Source: Acanthosepion lycidas (Eukaryota > Mollusca > Cephalopoda > Sepiida > Sepiidae). From it: a stretch of DNA of 64,000 bases. The notes beneath the pieces were generated by a model. That model did no database searches and was not told the DNA's origin. It worked only from the letters and a program-made list of their open reading frames with translations. The DNA is taken from NCBI GenBank assembly GCA_963932145.1, contig OZ010590.1, positions 51,959,098 to 52,023,097 on the forward strand, read 5' to 3'. Positions 1 to 11,350 of the stretch are shown here, piece after piece. The position numbers and the translations under genes were made by a program. Numbering within the stretch: position 1 is the stretch's first letter; the number at the start of each line of letters is the position of its first letter.

Positions 1-290
1 TTAAAAATGAAGACTGGTCAACTCCTATCTATAGCAGTAGTACTCCATTTTCGACCTGATCAAAAATGAGGACAATAATCTGAATATAAATAGTGTAAAT
101 AATGTCATCAGTATATTGAGAATTGTTAAAGATTTTGTTTCCTGAGTTTTGTAAAATTGAAATAAAATAGGACTAAGAGGCAACCCCATAGCTACACCAT
201 CAGTTTGTATGTAAATGTTACTATGATGGTCATAGAAAGTTACTTGTGTGGCACAGGATAAAAGTTTATTTAGCATAGTGGGTTTATAAA
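1..290 (-). pseudogene. Penelope-like reverse transcriptase fragment
   Basis: The minus strand encodes a short piece resembling the palm of Penelope-like reverse transcriptases, with VTFYDHHSNIYIQTDGVAMG followed by LPLSPILFQFY, the motif-B region (usually 'GVAMGSPLSP...'). The fragment is isolated and degraded, and it continues off the window edge. A second related piece lies near 4.5 kb. Treated as a fossil. Confidence 0.7.
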
Positions 291-383
291 ATAGCTGTTA
301 TAAATAAGATTATCAACTGAACAAAACAATTTTTTCTTTACATATATTATTTTATACAGAACTGAGTAACATAAAATGGACAC

Positions 384-421
<38 letters not shown>

Positions 422-2150
422 TTATTTTGTATTATTATTATTATTAATATTTTTCCAAACCATGCCATTCACTAAAAAAGAAAATCACCTATAATAATTT
501 TAAGTAAAATAACACAATGATCCAAATATATAAACAAAAACAATCCTTAATTTATTCTATTATAAAAAGATGAACCTGGTCTGCTAAGATTCCTACTATG
601 TGATATTGCTTCAGGACTATAAAAGAACAGATCAATAAAAACACTTCCTTTATTATGGTGTAGAATTTAATAGCAAAAACAATAAGATTTCTTCCCCTGG
701 CAAGCCATTTTCTTAATTTCAGCCAGCCACATGACACATAAAACACACACACTACAGGATGTTTTTCTGTGTACAAGCGAGTATATTTTCTGTCTACTAC
801 AATTGTGTCGTTCATTATATAAAAATATATATGTAAAATAATTTCATGTGTTAAAATTCACTTTTTTTAAAGTTGAAACTCATCGCATTATGAAATGGTG
901 ACCTACAGCAAGTCACTCATTTTAATCCTGTAACACCCATTTGTAATAAATTTAAACTCTAAACATCATGAGGAAGTCATTAAAAAATGCAATTCATAAG
1001 ATGCATATCACCTAATTCTAATATCTATCTATATATATATATATATATTCAAAACAAAAGCAACATAGGACTTCACTGTCACTAATACTTTCATGCATAA
1101 AGCCACCCTCAAATGCTTTGAACTGTGTAAAACTATTTGCAATGAATTGTTATGTCACTTGTTATGGAATGTGTTACTATTCTTTTCTGGGTTGTTTTTC
1201 TAGTCTAAACTCTTAAGCAATGTTTTCACTGACTTTAAGGAGGTATTTTTCTTCTTTTTTGTTATGCCAGGCTTACTTGTTTTTGTTTTTTTTATATGGT
1301 GTTGTTTATTCTAATAATAATATTACTAAACCAACTAAAACCAATGATATGAAAAACAAGGTATGCCATGATAAAATAAAATAATATAATAATATAAGAT
1401 AATATAAAATAAAGTGCTACTACTACTACAAATAATAATAATAATAATAATAATACGTATCAATGGAAAGAAAATGATTTAAAATTAAATAAGAAAAATA
1501 AGAAAGATAAAGTAAAATGAAATAGGAGACTTATATAGAAACATATAAATATGTAAATAAACGTTTAAATGAATTGTAGTTGGTTTGAAGTTTGATGTTT
1601 GGCCCAGATCAACATTTAAGATTGAAAATAAGGTTGGAAATAAGAAATATAAATTCTAATTTAGAGAGATGCTAGTTTAACCACTAGAAGTGGTGTTATA
1701 AAATCAGGGGGGAGGGTAACTTCATTGTTTCCAGAAATCAATAGAGTAATCAATAATATTATTATTATTAATATTCCTAAAAGAACTAAAAGTAGTAATA
1801 CCAGTAATAACAAAACATGCCGTGATAAAATAAAATAAAATAAGTTAAAATGAAATGAAATGAAAGCCATATATAGCAATTTGTAAATATGCAAATAAAT
1901 AATAAATACATAAATAAATAAGGCAAATAAATGAATTGAATAAAAATAATGAATGCAAATAGATCAGTAAATAAACACATTTCTAATAGTAAGAGTAAAG
2001 GTGAATGAAAGAGACAATAAACAAAGCAAAAAATAAAAATAATAGTTATATACTAAAAATAAGATAATGGAAAAATGGAATGACAAAAATGCTAAATGTA
2101 TTATCATCTAAAATTAACAGTAGTGGTACAAAAAAGGTAGCCAGAAAGAA
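291..2150. other. AT-rich intronic stretch, no gene seen
   Basis: No convincing coding signal. Two diverged copies of a short A-rich segment with 'CATGCC/TATGCCATGATAAAATAAAA' character lie near 1340-1560 and 1780-1960 and are probably an old dispersed repeat. Open frames here are artefacts of biased composition. Confidence 0.6.
384..446. repeat. ATT/TTA microsatellite
   Basis: Imperfect trinucleotide run of ATT units with a short break, in an AT-rich intronic stretch. Further ATA/TAA runs lie at about 1423-1456. Confidence 0.9.
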
Positions 2151-2467
2151 AAGTAAAAAATAAAAAAAATATTAATATCTATACTAGTAAATGTGGATGG
2201 CTGCTTCAGCTAGACTATATTAATCTGGGTCAACATGTTTGGGTAGGAATTTAGATCTGTGTAGGCAGGTGCTAATCAACTCACTTCTTTTTTTTTATTT
2301 TTTCATGATTATTAATTTATTATTTTTCATATTTTTCAATGAGACATAAATTACATTTATTGCCTTTCCCACTGAAGGGCTTAGCTTTTGCTACTAATTC
2401 CAGGTGATAATTGTTTTTTTTTATTTTTGGTTTTTAGCTTCCAGAAAAATTTGGAGAGGACAGTGCT

Positions 2468-2469
<2 letters not shown>

Positions 2470-2533
<64 letters not shown>
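2470..2533. repeat. (AT)n microsatellite
   Basis: About 32 uninterrupted TA dinucleotides. Any open frame through it is a composition artefact. Confidence 0.95.
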
Positions 2534-2535
<2 letters not shown>

Positions 2536-3027
2536 TATTAACTGTAAGTTGTAAATATTGATTTATATGAAAGTCAGTTTTCAATTTGTTCCTTAACAAA
2601 AACTGTTTTTAATTGTTTGACAATTGCTTTGTGCATAAAATTTATAGTTTTGCTATCAGTGAGGAAAAAATGTATATTTATTATTAATATAAATTATAGC
2701 TCTGTTATTATACATTGAGCACTATTTTATTAGCATCAGCACTCAATGAGCAATATTTTACATTGTCATACATGGGGAAAAAATGTATGACAAAGTGGAA
2801 AAAGTTCTCATATGATGCATTTCATCCTTTAGCACTTCATCAGACTAAATTTACTCTCTCTGTTACATTTTTTATTATATTTTTCAAATTTTGGAATAAG
2901 TGCTGATATGTTCTTTCAAAGTAGTGGTTAAACTAGTCATGCCAGACCATTTCAAACTTCCAGCTTCCCAAAGAATACCAGGATGTAGACAAAGAAAGTC
3001 TAACTACCACACAGACACTAGATTCAG

Positions 3028-3145
3028 TGAGTTATGTGCCATGCATGATGCACACTTAGGGCGATCATGTATCTTTCGAAACATGACTGACAAGGCAGAT
3101 TTTTTCCCACAGTAGGTTGCTGATATCCATTACTCCACCAGTGAT
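3028..3145 (-). repeat. tRNA-type SINE fragment (family S1)
   Basis: The tail segment (GTTATGTGCCATGCATGATG and the following CATGTATC...ACTGACAAGGCAGATTTTTTCC stretch) matches the tails of the fuller copies at 6.2 and 60.7 kb. The body is lost and a remnant of the head (ATCCATTACTCCACC) follows directly, so this copy is internally deleted. Confidence 0.7.
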
Positions 3146-3431
3146 AGTCAAAAGTACTTGAACAAATATAACAAAATATGAACTTTGGACAACTTATCCA
3201 CAACTATATATATATTCTATATAGGTTTAGGCAGCAAATATTCTTTAAATCAAATATTATTAAAGATGACAAACATTTTGTGTTGATTAATTTCATTGAT
3301 CTACTTTTCCAAATTATGAATAATCCTCCTCAGACAAAGATGAAATTCCATCAGAAATTGTCCAAAGTTCATTTTGGAAGAAATATAGTCTAAGCTTTTG
3401 ACTTTCATCATCAGTGACAAATGGTGAGTTT

Positions 3432-3432
<1 letters not shown>

Positions 3433-3520
<88 letters not shown>
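3433..3520. repeat. Compound (AT)n(GT)n microsatellite
   Basis: A long AT run passes directly into about 13 GT units. Two overlapping open frames through it are spurious. Confidence 0.95.
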
Positions 3521-3714
3521 CATTCACAGACAGTACTGTTTTGCTGTATCACAGCCGCTCAGTACAACTAGACAACCAAATGCCCCAAGCCCAGATCAAA
3601 ACCCAACTGATTTGGTGTCAGTCAGAGCTTCTACTACTGAGGTATCTTCACTGAACAGAATGTAAAAGTTTCAGATTGACTTTATCTGTAAAAGGACAAT
3701 ATTAAAAAAGACCT

Positions 3715-3800
3715 AAGGAAAACTTATCTTAGCCAATGTGCTTTGTACTCTGAGGGACTTTATCAAAGCTGAAACACATCAGCTAAGATAAGTTTTCCTT
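3715..3800. repeat. Perfect 19-bp inverted repeat (hairpin)
   Basis: Bases 3715-3733 are the exact reverse complement of 3782-3800. Inside them ATGTG pairs with CACAT and CTTTG with CAAAG, so the whole 86 bases can fold into one long interrupted hairpin. On the minus strand the inner part contains GCTTTGATAAAGTCC, also found in the hammerhead-like end of the Penelope element at 37.6 kb. Its identity is uncertain. Confidence 0.85.
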
Positions 3801-4262
3801 TTGTCATTTTTCATATATATATATATTTAAAAGAAAAAAGGAATTAAAGCATAAAAGAATAAAATTCAAACTATTAGTTTCACGCTGAATGATCTTCAGA
3901 TTAATTGGCCCAGTTTTGTAATATTTAAGCATTCAAGCATGGAGGAGTCAGTTATTTGTTCCTCTATAAAAAAAACACACCCACCTACCTATCTTAAGTA
4001 CTTAGGAGGCAGTTTGTATAACAAGAACCTGTTATTATGCCTTTATAAAGATAGGCTAAGCTTTTCTTCCAGTGCACACATTTTATATCCTGCCTTACAG
4101 ATATACACTTTCCTTAAAATCCTCCATCTCACCTGAACTGTTCTTCCTCTGTACATGTCTTTTAATTCCCAGAAATACTGAAAAAGCATTACACTATTGG
4201 TGTACTTTTTTTCTGAAGACAGTACTTTAATGTTGTTTTTCTTATTTGCTACTTTACATTGA

Positions 4263-4460
4263 TTGTTTCTAAATAATAAAAAAGAACTCTGTTCATATTA
4301 TACAAACCTAAATTCTGCTTCTAACTCCAGGAATAGAAATAACTACCCTCTGGAGGGCAAATATTTAACTACTTACATAGTTTACCAGGCAACTGTGAAA
4401 GCTAGAAGTGAATCTCAGAGGTCTTACATCAGTGTTACTATAAGACTTCTTTTATGAAAA
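4263..4460 (+). pseudogene. Penelope GIY-YIG endonuclease fragment
   Basis: The plus strand encodes NSRNRNNYPLEGKYLTTYIV followed by YQATVKA, which fits the start of the GIY-YIG domain of Penelope-like elements, where Cys/Asn-rich 'CRNKN.CPL.G.CL...IVY.A' precedes the YIG motif. Only this start is left. It abuts a minus-strand reverse transcriptase piece, so two relics met head to head or one element was rearranged. Confidence 0.65.
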
Positions 4461-4479
4461 AATAGTATGTCAATAGTAC

Positions 4480-4665
4480 AAGGCAAAATATCTTTAAAGC
4501 ATTTTTCTACCTCATTTTTTTTATTTAGATTTCTTCTTAAAATCGTACTAAGAATCCAATCCATCATTACACTCTCAGTCTGTATATAGGTGCTAGCATA
4601 ACTGTCATAGAAAGTTGCTCTTATGAAGAAAATAATTAATTTATAATCATGAAGTAATGCCAATA
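4480..4665 (-). pseudogene. Penelope reverse transcriptase fragment
   Basis: The minus-strand translation holds ATFYDSYASTYIQTESVMM, homologous to the VTFYDHHSNIYIQTDGVAM segment in the first 290 bases. It is a small, degraded palm fragment, only about 50 bases from the switch I exon. Confidence 0.65.
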
Positions 4666-4715
4666 TTTAAATTCTAAAGAGTAAATGGTAATGTCATTAC
4701 ATGACTGGAACTTAC

Positions 4716-4818
4716 CATGGCCATCTTTAAATTTAAGTTGAATATATTTCCCAAATCGACTGGAATTGTCATTCATAAGTGTTTGTGCATTTCCAAATGC
4801 CTCCAAGAGTGGATTTAC
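4716..4818 (-). CDS. Myosin motor exon, switch I
   Basis: This 103-base exon encodes [18 protein letters not shown], then [16 protein letters not shown] and one base of a Gly codon. NDNSSRFGK is switch I, which senses the ATP gamma-phosphate, and [10 protein letters not shown] is the conserved helix before it. All expected residues are present. The acceptor is CTGTTTTTAG| and the donor is CCATG|GTAAGT, in phase 1. A 26.5-kb intron separates it from the P-loop exon. The following exon, expected to start the '..GAKI..YLLEKSRV' segment, is not recognisable in the remaining 4.7 kb, so the next intron also exceeds 4.7 kb. Confidence 0.96.
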
Positions 4819-4819
4819 C

Positions 4820-5440
4820 TAAAAACAGAAAAAAAAAAAAAAAATTAATCATAATTTCTATTGCATATAATAATATATTCTTCATATTATATAACATTAT
4901 AATATTATCATATATTTATAATATCATTAATGTCAGGGTTAGTGCAATGTCTCATGATCTCCAATTTATGATATGGACCCCCCACCCAACTCTACTACAT
5001 CTCAATTTTCATAAAGTAACATTCATATAAAATACAAATTTTATTGTAAGATACTTATGTACAATAATGGATCATATGCATTTTGGTGAACAATTAAACT
5101 AGAGAAATTGAAAATAAATACAATGTATCTAAATACAAATTAGAGACATGTCATAATAGATCATTCCATTCTAAATAAATCAACAATGTTTTACGACAAT
5201 TTTTAACATAAACTTGAAATTTTTATTGTTGGTTGAATAATTTTAACACATTCAACATTATGGATAAGAAATAGTGAATTTTATTGAGTGCTTTTTCAAG
5301 TCTTAGCATGAGCAAAACAAATTCACAGATTTGGGAAAAAAAAAACAGAATGACGTCAAAATCCAAACATTTTTCAACCTTTAATGACTTTTCTTCTGTC
5401 ATGTTCATTGTTTTGTCACATGCAATAATCTTAAATTAAA
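4820..5440. other. Intron sequence, nothing recognised
   Basis: An A-run follows the splice acceptor polypyrimidine tract, then AT-rich unique-looking DNA. No repeat family or exon was recognised. Confidence 0.6.
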
Positions 5441-5462
5441 AACAGTAAAAATTACCCTGCCC

Positions 5463-5802
5463 TAATGTGAGAGTAACGAGGTCAACAAAGAAAAGGTAAA
5501 AAAGAAGATAAAAATCAAAATTACAATCATAAATGAATTTACTACCTTAATGTGAGAGTAACGAGGTCAACAAAGAAAAGGTAAAAAAGAAGATAAAAAT
5601 CAAAATTACAATCATAAATGAATTTACTACCTTAATGTGAGAGTAACGAGGTCAACAAAGAAAAGGTAAAAAAGAAGATAAAAATCAAAATTACAATCAT
5701 AAATGAATTTACTACCTTAATATGAGAGTAACGAGGTCAACAAAGAAAAGGTAAAAAAGAAGATAAAAATCAAAATTACAATCATAAATGAATTTACTAC
5801 CT
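5463..5802. repeat. 85-bp tandem repeat, four copies
   Basis: Copies start at 5463, 5548, 5633 and 5718, exactly 85 bases apart, each beginning TAATGTGAGAGTAACGAGG (one copy has TAATATGAG). A start of a fifth unit (TAATGTGG) follows at 5803. Copies are almost identical, so the array is young. Confidence 0.97.
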
Positions 5803-6235
5803 TAATGTGGCAACAGCTTGACTAGAATCATGATTGCAAAGGAGGTTTATGTCTACTTCTGACTCTTGATTTAGAAGATCGAGTATCCTGTCATGATTTT
5901 TATCTTGTAAGATATAATGAATGAAGACTCAGATATGGCTTCCAGTAAATGAAATCTGTAGGTCTTAATGAGAAACATCCTTCTTTGAACTTTGTAGACT
6001 GGTGCTACTGAGTCACAAATATTTTTACCAAATAATAGAAACTACATCACTTGAGAACTATCAATGACTAAAATGGATATCACATATAACTCAAAGACAA
6101 AATAATGAAATATTTAAGATGTTGATGTTCCACACTACTTCATACAAAAGCTTTGGAAGGAAACACCCATCAATACTGAAAAGAGCTATAATATAGGATT
6201 TGAGAAAGCTATTTTTCTGAAAAATTGTTTTAATA

Positions 6236-6542
6236 GTCAGTCAGTTATGTGCCATGTGTGATACATGCTTAGGCGAACATGTATCTTTCAATACCTGACT
6301 GACAACGCAGATTTTTTTATGCAGTAGGTTGCCATTTCTTTCTGCAGTAGACCAGTTGCCATCCAAGGCTATATAACCCGGTCTGTCCTACTATTTATCC
6401 ATAGCTGGGGGGAGAAGATGAGGATTCATATCTTTCCCAAGGGTATTAGCACATAAGTGAATGTAACTGATTCAACTGGAATTCGAACTCAGCTCTACGA
6501 TTCCTCAATACAAGCTGCTATCCATTACTCCACTGTTTTAAT
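6236..6542 (-). repeat. tRNA-type SINE, near complete (family S1)
   Basis: Read on the minus strand it has a tRNA-like head with an A-box-like segment (GTGGAGTAATGGATAGC), a B-box-like GAGTTCGAATTCC, then a body with GCTAATACCCTTGGGAAAG, CAGCTATGG and GACAGACCGGG, and a tail ending in the CATAACTGACTG region. It is homologous to copies at 3.0, 15.1, 28.7, 47.7, 52.3 and 60.7 kb. Confidence 0.88.
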
Positions 6543-6660
6543 AGCAAGATTTTATAAATTTCAACCTAGAGTAGCACTGGCTGCTTTCACAATGAATGCT
6601 TAATGTTTCCATATAAGGAAAAGGTTAATAATACCTTTATCATTACAATTAGGCTTATTA

Positions 6661-6762
6661 TTAGGTTGGTGCAAAAATAATGACGTAATAATGTCATTTT
6701 TTGACATTAAAAAATACGTCAAAAAACGATATTATTGCGTCATTATTTTTGCACCAACCTAA
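6661..6762. mobile_element. Palindromic mariner-type MITE, 102 bp
   Basis: Ends are TTAGGTTGGTGCAAAAATAA and its exact complement, flanked by TA on both sides (6659-6660 and 6763-6764). Almost the whole element is a palindrome. The TTAGGTTGGTGCAAAA terminus is the known end of mariner elements of the cecropia/irritans group (as I recall it). Non-autonomous; no coding capacity. A 79-bp relative lies at 26440. Confidence 0.95.
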
Positions 6763-7041
6763 TAGAAATTATATATTTAATAGTAAATGTGAGATGTGTG
6801 CAAAAAAGAGACATTTTAGACTATTTCTGTTCCCTTTGTCATTAGCTTGTCATTACATCAAATTTTTGTTGGTACGTAAGTGTTTTGGTTGAAATGAAAA
6901 TGTTACCAAGACATGATATCAAGCAAGTGAAACTGAAAATAGAAGAAAGGATAGAAAAAACATTTAAAATTCATTCTGTAGTTAATGTTAAATAATAATA
7001 ACTCCCATCACCCACTCCCTTGAAATTAGGTGAAGAAGAAG

Positions 7042-7625
7042 GAAAGAAATTTGTAAGCCTATGTGAGATCTTTGTCTTTCAGAGAAATTAACAAGTGAAC
7101 CTAGGAGAAAGAAAGAAATTTGTAAGCCTATATGAGATCTTTGTCTTTCAGAGAAATTAACAAGTGAACCTAGGAGAAGGAAAGAAATTTGTAAGCCTAT
7201 GTGAGATCTTTGTCTTTCAGAGAAATTAACCAGTGAACCAAGGAGAAGGAAAGAAATTTGTAAGCCTATGTGAGATCTTTGTCTTTCAGAGAAATTAACA
7301 AGTGAACCTAGGAGAAAGAAAGAAATTTGTAAGCCTATGTGAGATCTTTGTCTTTCAGAGAAATTAACAAGTGAACCTAGGAGAAGGAAAGAAATTTGTA
7401 AGCCTATGTGAGATCTTTGTCTTTCAGAGAAATTAACCAGTGAACCAAGGAGAAGGAAAGAAATTTGTAAGCCTATGTGAGATCTTTGTCTTTCAGAGAA
7501 ATTAACAAGTGAACCTAGGAGAAGGAAAGAAATTTGTAAGCCTATGTGAGATCTTTTTCTTTCAGAGAAATTAACCAGTGAACCAAGGAAAAGGAAAGAA
7601 ATTTGCAAGCCTCTGTGAAATCTTT
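7042..7625. repeat. 69-bp tandem array with three-unit higher-order pattern
   Basis: Units begin GAAAGAAATTTGTAAGCC at 7042, 7111, 7180, 7249, 7318, 7387, 7456 and 7525, with a last diverged unit from 7594. Two unit types differ at AACAAGTGAACCTAGG versus AACCAGTGAACCAAGG. They run A-A-B, A-A-B, A-B, so the array grew by a 207-bp block. Because 69 is divisible by three, the minus strand stays open for 228 codons, but there is no sign that this is a protein gene. Confidence 0.97.
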
Positions 7626-7934
7626 TTTGAAACAATAAAAACCTTGCCTTTACCAAAATTACCTGGTGAGACAAGAAAAAAATGGAAAGAAAGTAGTGAG
7701 CCTACATCAAATTCTTTTTATATAAAACTAGCAGTGAATACCCAGCATTGCCTGGGTGTCAAATATGTGCACATACCCAACAATTCCTATTCTTTACCCA
7801 GAACGTCTAGCAGAGGTTGGATTTTAGGAGGCAAAAAGATTTGGTAGGTTTTGGTTGTTAAGCAGATCAAACCATTTTTCCTGGATGAACAGTAGAAACC
7901 ATTAGTTAGCAATTGTCATCATGGACTCACTTAT

Positions 7935-8940
7935 AAATTGCATATGGGATTACTCAAAGCTATTAGACACACAATGTTTGATGTTTTGCCTCCTTGTGCT
8001 AAGATGTAGAAACATTCTGTCGAACTTACCCTAGAACATCCTGCATAAAACTGCCCATGGCTAAAGCAAGTTGAAGTTAGGTTAAGACCAACAACCGCCA
8101 GTGATTGTCCTTGGGACTTATTAATAGACATGCTGAATCACACTCTAACTGGGAATTGAAGCCTTTTAAATTCAGTTGTAGAATCTGATGGAATAAGTGG
8201 TATTCTAGAAATGAAAGTCAATTCTCGTTTTGCTCTACCAGTTAACATGACAGCTTCCATGACCTGAAGTTGTATATGTTTGTCACAGATTCTTGTTCCA
8301 TTACATAATCTTGGAACATCAAGATTCCAGAGCAACATAATAGGGCATCCAACTTTTAGGCTTAAATTGTGTGTTGGCATACCAGACAATTCTAAGGAAT
8401 TTAAAAATTCTCTAGGGCATTACACAGCCTGTTCATCATCCACAGCTGAATCCACAGTTGTTGATTGATAACATGCACCAATTCGTTTTTAATTACTAGA
8501 ATTGCTATCTCAGTTAACCATTCATAATTCACATAGTTTTCTACTATATTTGGATACACCTTGTTCCTCAGTTCTTCAATTGACGAAACAACTGAATCTA
8601 ATCCTGGAGGAATTACAATTTTGTCATGGTCACTCTTAGAAATCTTGCCATTTCCTATTCTCAGTAGTAGAGATGCAAACTCACTAGCCATTGACTCTCT
8701 ATTAAGATAGGCTCTCATGTTAGTATTTAACATTACTGTCTTGATGTCCTTCCACAAATATGATAATTTAATGCAAGTGTTGTGTTTGTCAGTGGGGTTT
8801 TCCTGTGGAACAACTGGAAGTGTTTGTTGGAAGTCACCTGATAATAAAAGTGTAATGTCACTCATCAATACATCACATCTCTTGAGATCATGCAATATTT
8901 TATCTAGAGCTTCAAATGCTTCTTTTAAGTGCCACTAGCA
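7935..8940 (-). pseudogene. Helitron Pif1-type helicase, broken
   Basis: Minus-strand frames give the C-terminal half of a Pif1-family helicase in the right order: LLLSGDFQQTLPVVPQ (motif III; 8401-8895 frame), VMLNTNMRA, LLRIGNG, then VGCPIMLLWNLD and LCNGTRI (8138-8389 frame), then MSINKSQGQSLAVVGL (motif VI) and QFYAGCSRVSS (7931-8131 frame). Walker A is missing, so the N-terminal part is gone. At least two frame changes separate the blocks. Such helicases unwind DNA during rolling-circle transposition. Confidence 0.9.
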
Positions 8941-9767
8941 GCCATACACAGCTGGTCAATCAGAAAAAGCATTCAATTAGAATGGAGCAAAAACAGCATC
9001 ATGTTTAGATGTAACAGAGTCTATCTTTTTCAATTACTTTAAAGTGCTTTCATTAAAAAACATTTTGAATTAATGCAATTACTTATATGACAGAAGTAGT
9101 CTGTATTTATTCAATCAAAGTTGGCCGAGGACATGAGGGGTAAAACAGACAACAGGAAGACACACTTCAGACCATTATTATTTTGGAGTTTTTGAAATTC
9201 AGTTTGTCAGTGTGCTACCAGGGATGTAAAAGGGGATACATTTATAAAGCAGTTGTTAAGTTTGATGAAAATTGGTTGAAAGATCAACAAAAAATAAGAA
9301 AGAAACCAGTAAAAATCACCATTTTTCACTATTTACACAGGTTTTCACTATATGGGTGGACTCAATTATCACGTTAAATGAATGTTAAACAATCAACTTA
9401 TTGTTGGCTACAATTGAGTGAAGTTTGTATTAGATTGCTTGAAAATTGAGGGAGTTTTTATTTTAAAATTTGTGTTGAAATCAATTTTTTGTTTCCCACA
9501 GTTTTTTGCTAAACATAGTGGCATAAAAATAAAAATGATGTATCACTGAGCTTGTCATGATATAAGTAACCTACATGTGAATTTGGAGGGTAAAAGTTGA
9601 ATTTATCGATTTTGATTGGCCTTATTGATTACTGATTTTTTTTAAAAATTATTGATTTTTTATGCTAAAAACGTATCTCTTACATTGGACAATGTATGTG
9701 CCAAGTTTGGTCAAAATCAGTTAGATGGATCTCAAGTGAAAAGGTATCACACAGACAGACAGAGAGC

Positions 9768-9793
9768 CAGACACACACACACACACACACACA
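9768..9793. repeat. (CA)n microsatellite at Helitron end
   Basis: A short CA run just inside the presumed 5' end of the Helitron, preceded by CAGACAGACAGAGAGCC. Confidence 0.85.
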
Positions 9794-9829
9794 AACATCC
9801 TCTGTTTTATATATATAAAAGAGGAGAAA

Positions 9830-10730
9830 AATTAAATTAAAGAGAAGAATGTCTGAAGTCATGTGAAAGGTTTCGTTTCAGTTTCTTGTGAATAATGTTG
9901 AAGTACTCGGCAGTGTCAAATAACTTGCCAATTGTATTATCAGCCTCTAACCCGCACATGGCACTCCAAAGAATTTTCTCTTAACAATCCAAGATGCTAA
10001 GTATTTCAAACTATCTTTTTCATCTACTTTTAAATGTATGCAAACCATCTATCCCTTTGATGAGAAATAAACTCTCTTACCTTTATTTTAAGACATTATT
10101 TTGTGTCAGATCATGTAATCTGTCATATGAATAATTCCAATTCCTCTTCATGAAAATGCATTAAAACTACAGACTTTAGGAATTTTTATTTATTTTTATG
10201 AAACGAACTACTGGCACAATTTTACACCTGTAAATTTGTAAATAAATTCCTCATCTTGTTTTGTTAAAATTACCTGTGTGTTTCTTTACTATTATCATTA
10301 TACATTAATCTTCTTAGCATGGGTAAATCAATTTTAACCCTTAAGCCCCATGCCACTATAATTCTAGATGTATATTAATAGGTGAATCATATCAACATGC
10401 AATTGTCATTGGAGAAAATACTTCAGATATTTGATTAAATGTTCTAAAAACCATATCATGGATTGACCAAAGCCTTGTGAGTGAAATTGGGCAGACAAAA
10501 ATCTTTGGTGATGCTACACAAAATATCACAAATCATTATGACCTAAGATTTGAGTGTACTGACCTTATTCAACTAGCAATCATGCTAGATTATTTGCTCT
10601 CTCTCTCTCTCTTCCAGAACCTAACGAAGGTCAACACAGTATAGTTGCAATATAAGCACAGGTTGGCTCTATGACTGTTGAAGAAGCATAAATGTACCCG
10701 AGCAAGCATCTGTAACAGGGATTAGTTAGC
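9830..10730. other. Intron sequence, nothing recognised
   Basis: AT-rich, with one short CT run near 10600. No coding or repeat family was recognised by eye. Confidence 0.55.
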
Positions 10731-10734
10731 CACA

Positions 10735-11350
10735 GGTTTCAGATCCTACCTTGTAGATATACACTTTTCATGCAGGTAAAATGTTTGGCTCCCTGTACCA
10801 CTCCAGTAAGTACCTGACTCCTCATGCTATCCTCTACCTTAACCAGAGTCACATCAGGCTTAAAATGGATTGCTGTTGTCATATTTGGGCAATGAGCTGC
10901 CCAGTCCTCACTTTCCAGTCTCAATCAAGTTCAAAAACATCTCTAAATCCTTGAGGGTGGCAAATTATTTGCTACCCTCCCACAGACAGTGAGCCTCTCA
11001 CTGTCCTATAACTACTTCCATGGAAAGTGCTCAGATGAATATATTCCTTAGTTCCACCAGGCCTAACCTTTACAGCTAGGACCCACCATGCCACTTACAT
11101 TGTAGCAAACCACCCACATTTCCTCCATATTCCATCAGAGAGAAGTAAGTTCTGCTTGAGCAGCTTCTTTCCGTGAACTACTGACTTGTGGAACCAACTC
11201 CCAAGAGGATGTTTCCCTGATCACTACAATCTTAACCCTGTTCAAGGCTCAAGTTAACCATTGTCTTCCACTCCTATACACACAAATGGCCTCCTAACAT
11301 AACCCTCTACCCTGAATGGCACCAGGCCTTGTAATGGGCGTACTTTGCTG
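10735..11350 (+). pseudogene. LINE 3' end (family B), broken
   Basis: Plus-strand frames show the C-terminal tail of a non-LTR reverse transcriptase: MDCCCHIWAMSCPVLTFQSQ, HATYIVANHPHF, then LWNQLPRGCFPDHYNL. The 'CCCHIWG...' and 'LWN.LP...FP..YN...FK' blocks are the usual ending of Jockey/CR1-type ORF2. The element is strongly 5' truncated. Homologous tails lie at 11.73 and 56.3 kb. Confidence 0.75.

Larger units (their letters stand above)
7728..9823 (-). mobile_element. Helitron, decayed, with recognisable 3' end
   Basis: Read on the minus strand the 3' end at 7728-7758 is a hairpin (ACCCAGGCAATGCTGGGT) followed after about eight bases by CTAG and then T. That is the Helitron rule: a short hairpin, then CTRR, with no target duplication. 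The helicase relics lie on the same strand. The 5' end is probably the TC in the TTTCTCCTC stretch near 9820, next to TTTTATATATATAAAA and a CA run. No Rep domain was found, so the copy is internally deleted, and the helicase is in several frames. Confidence 0.8.

Noticed and set aside
3314-3665. Open frames encoding YIYIYI and CVCVCV runs
   Set aside because: They translate the AT and GT microsatellite on both strands. The same holds for the IYIYIY frames at 2.4, 28.6 and 43.1 kb.
1-4715. Next myosin exon after switch I ('..YLLEKSRV')
   Set aside because: No matching codons were visible on the minus strand.
6988-7674. 228-codon minus-strand open frame as a protein gene
   Set aside because: It is entirely the 69-bp tandem array; openness follows from a unit length divisible by three. 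No start context or splice support.
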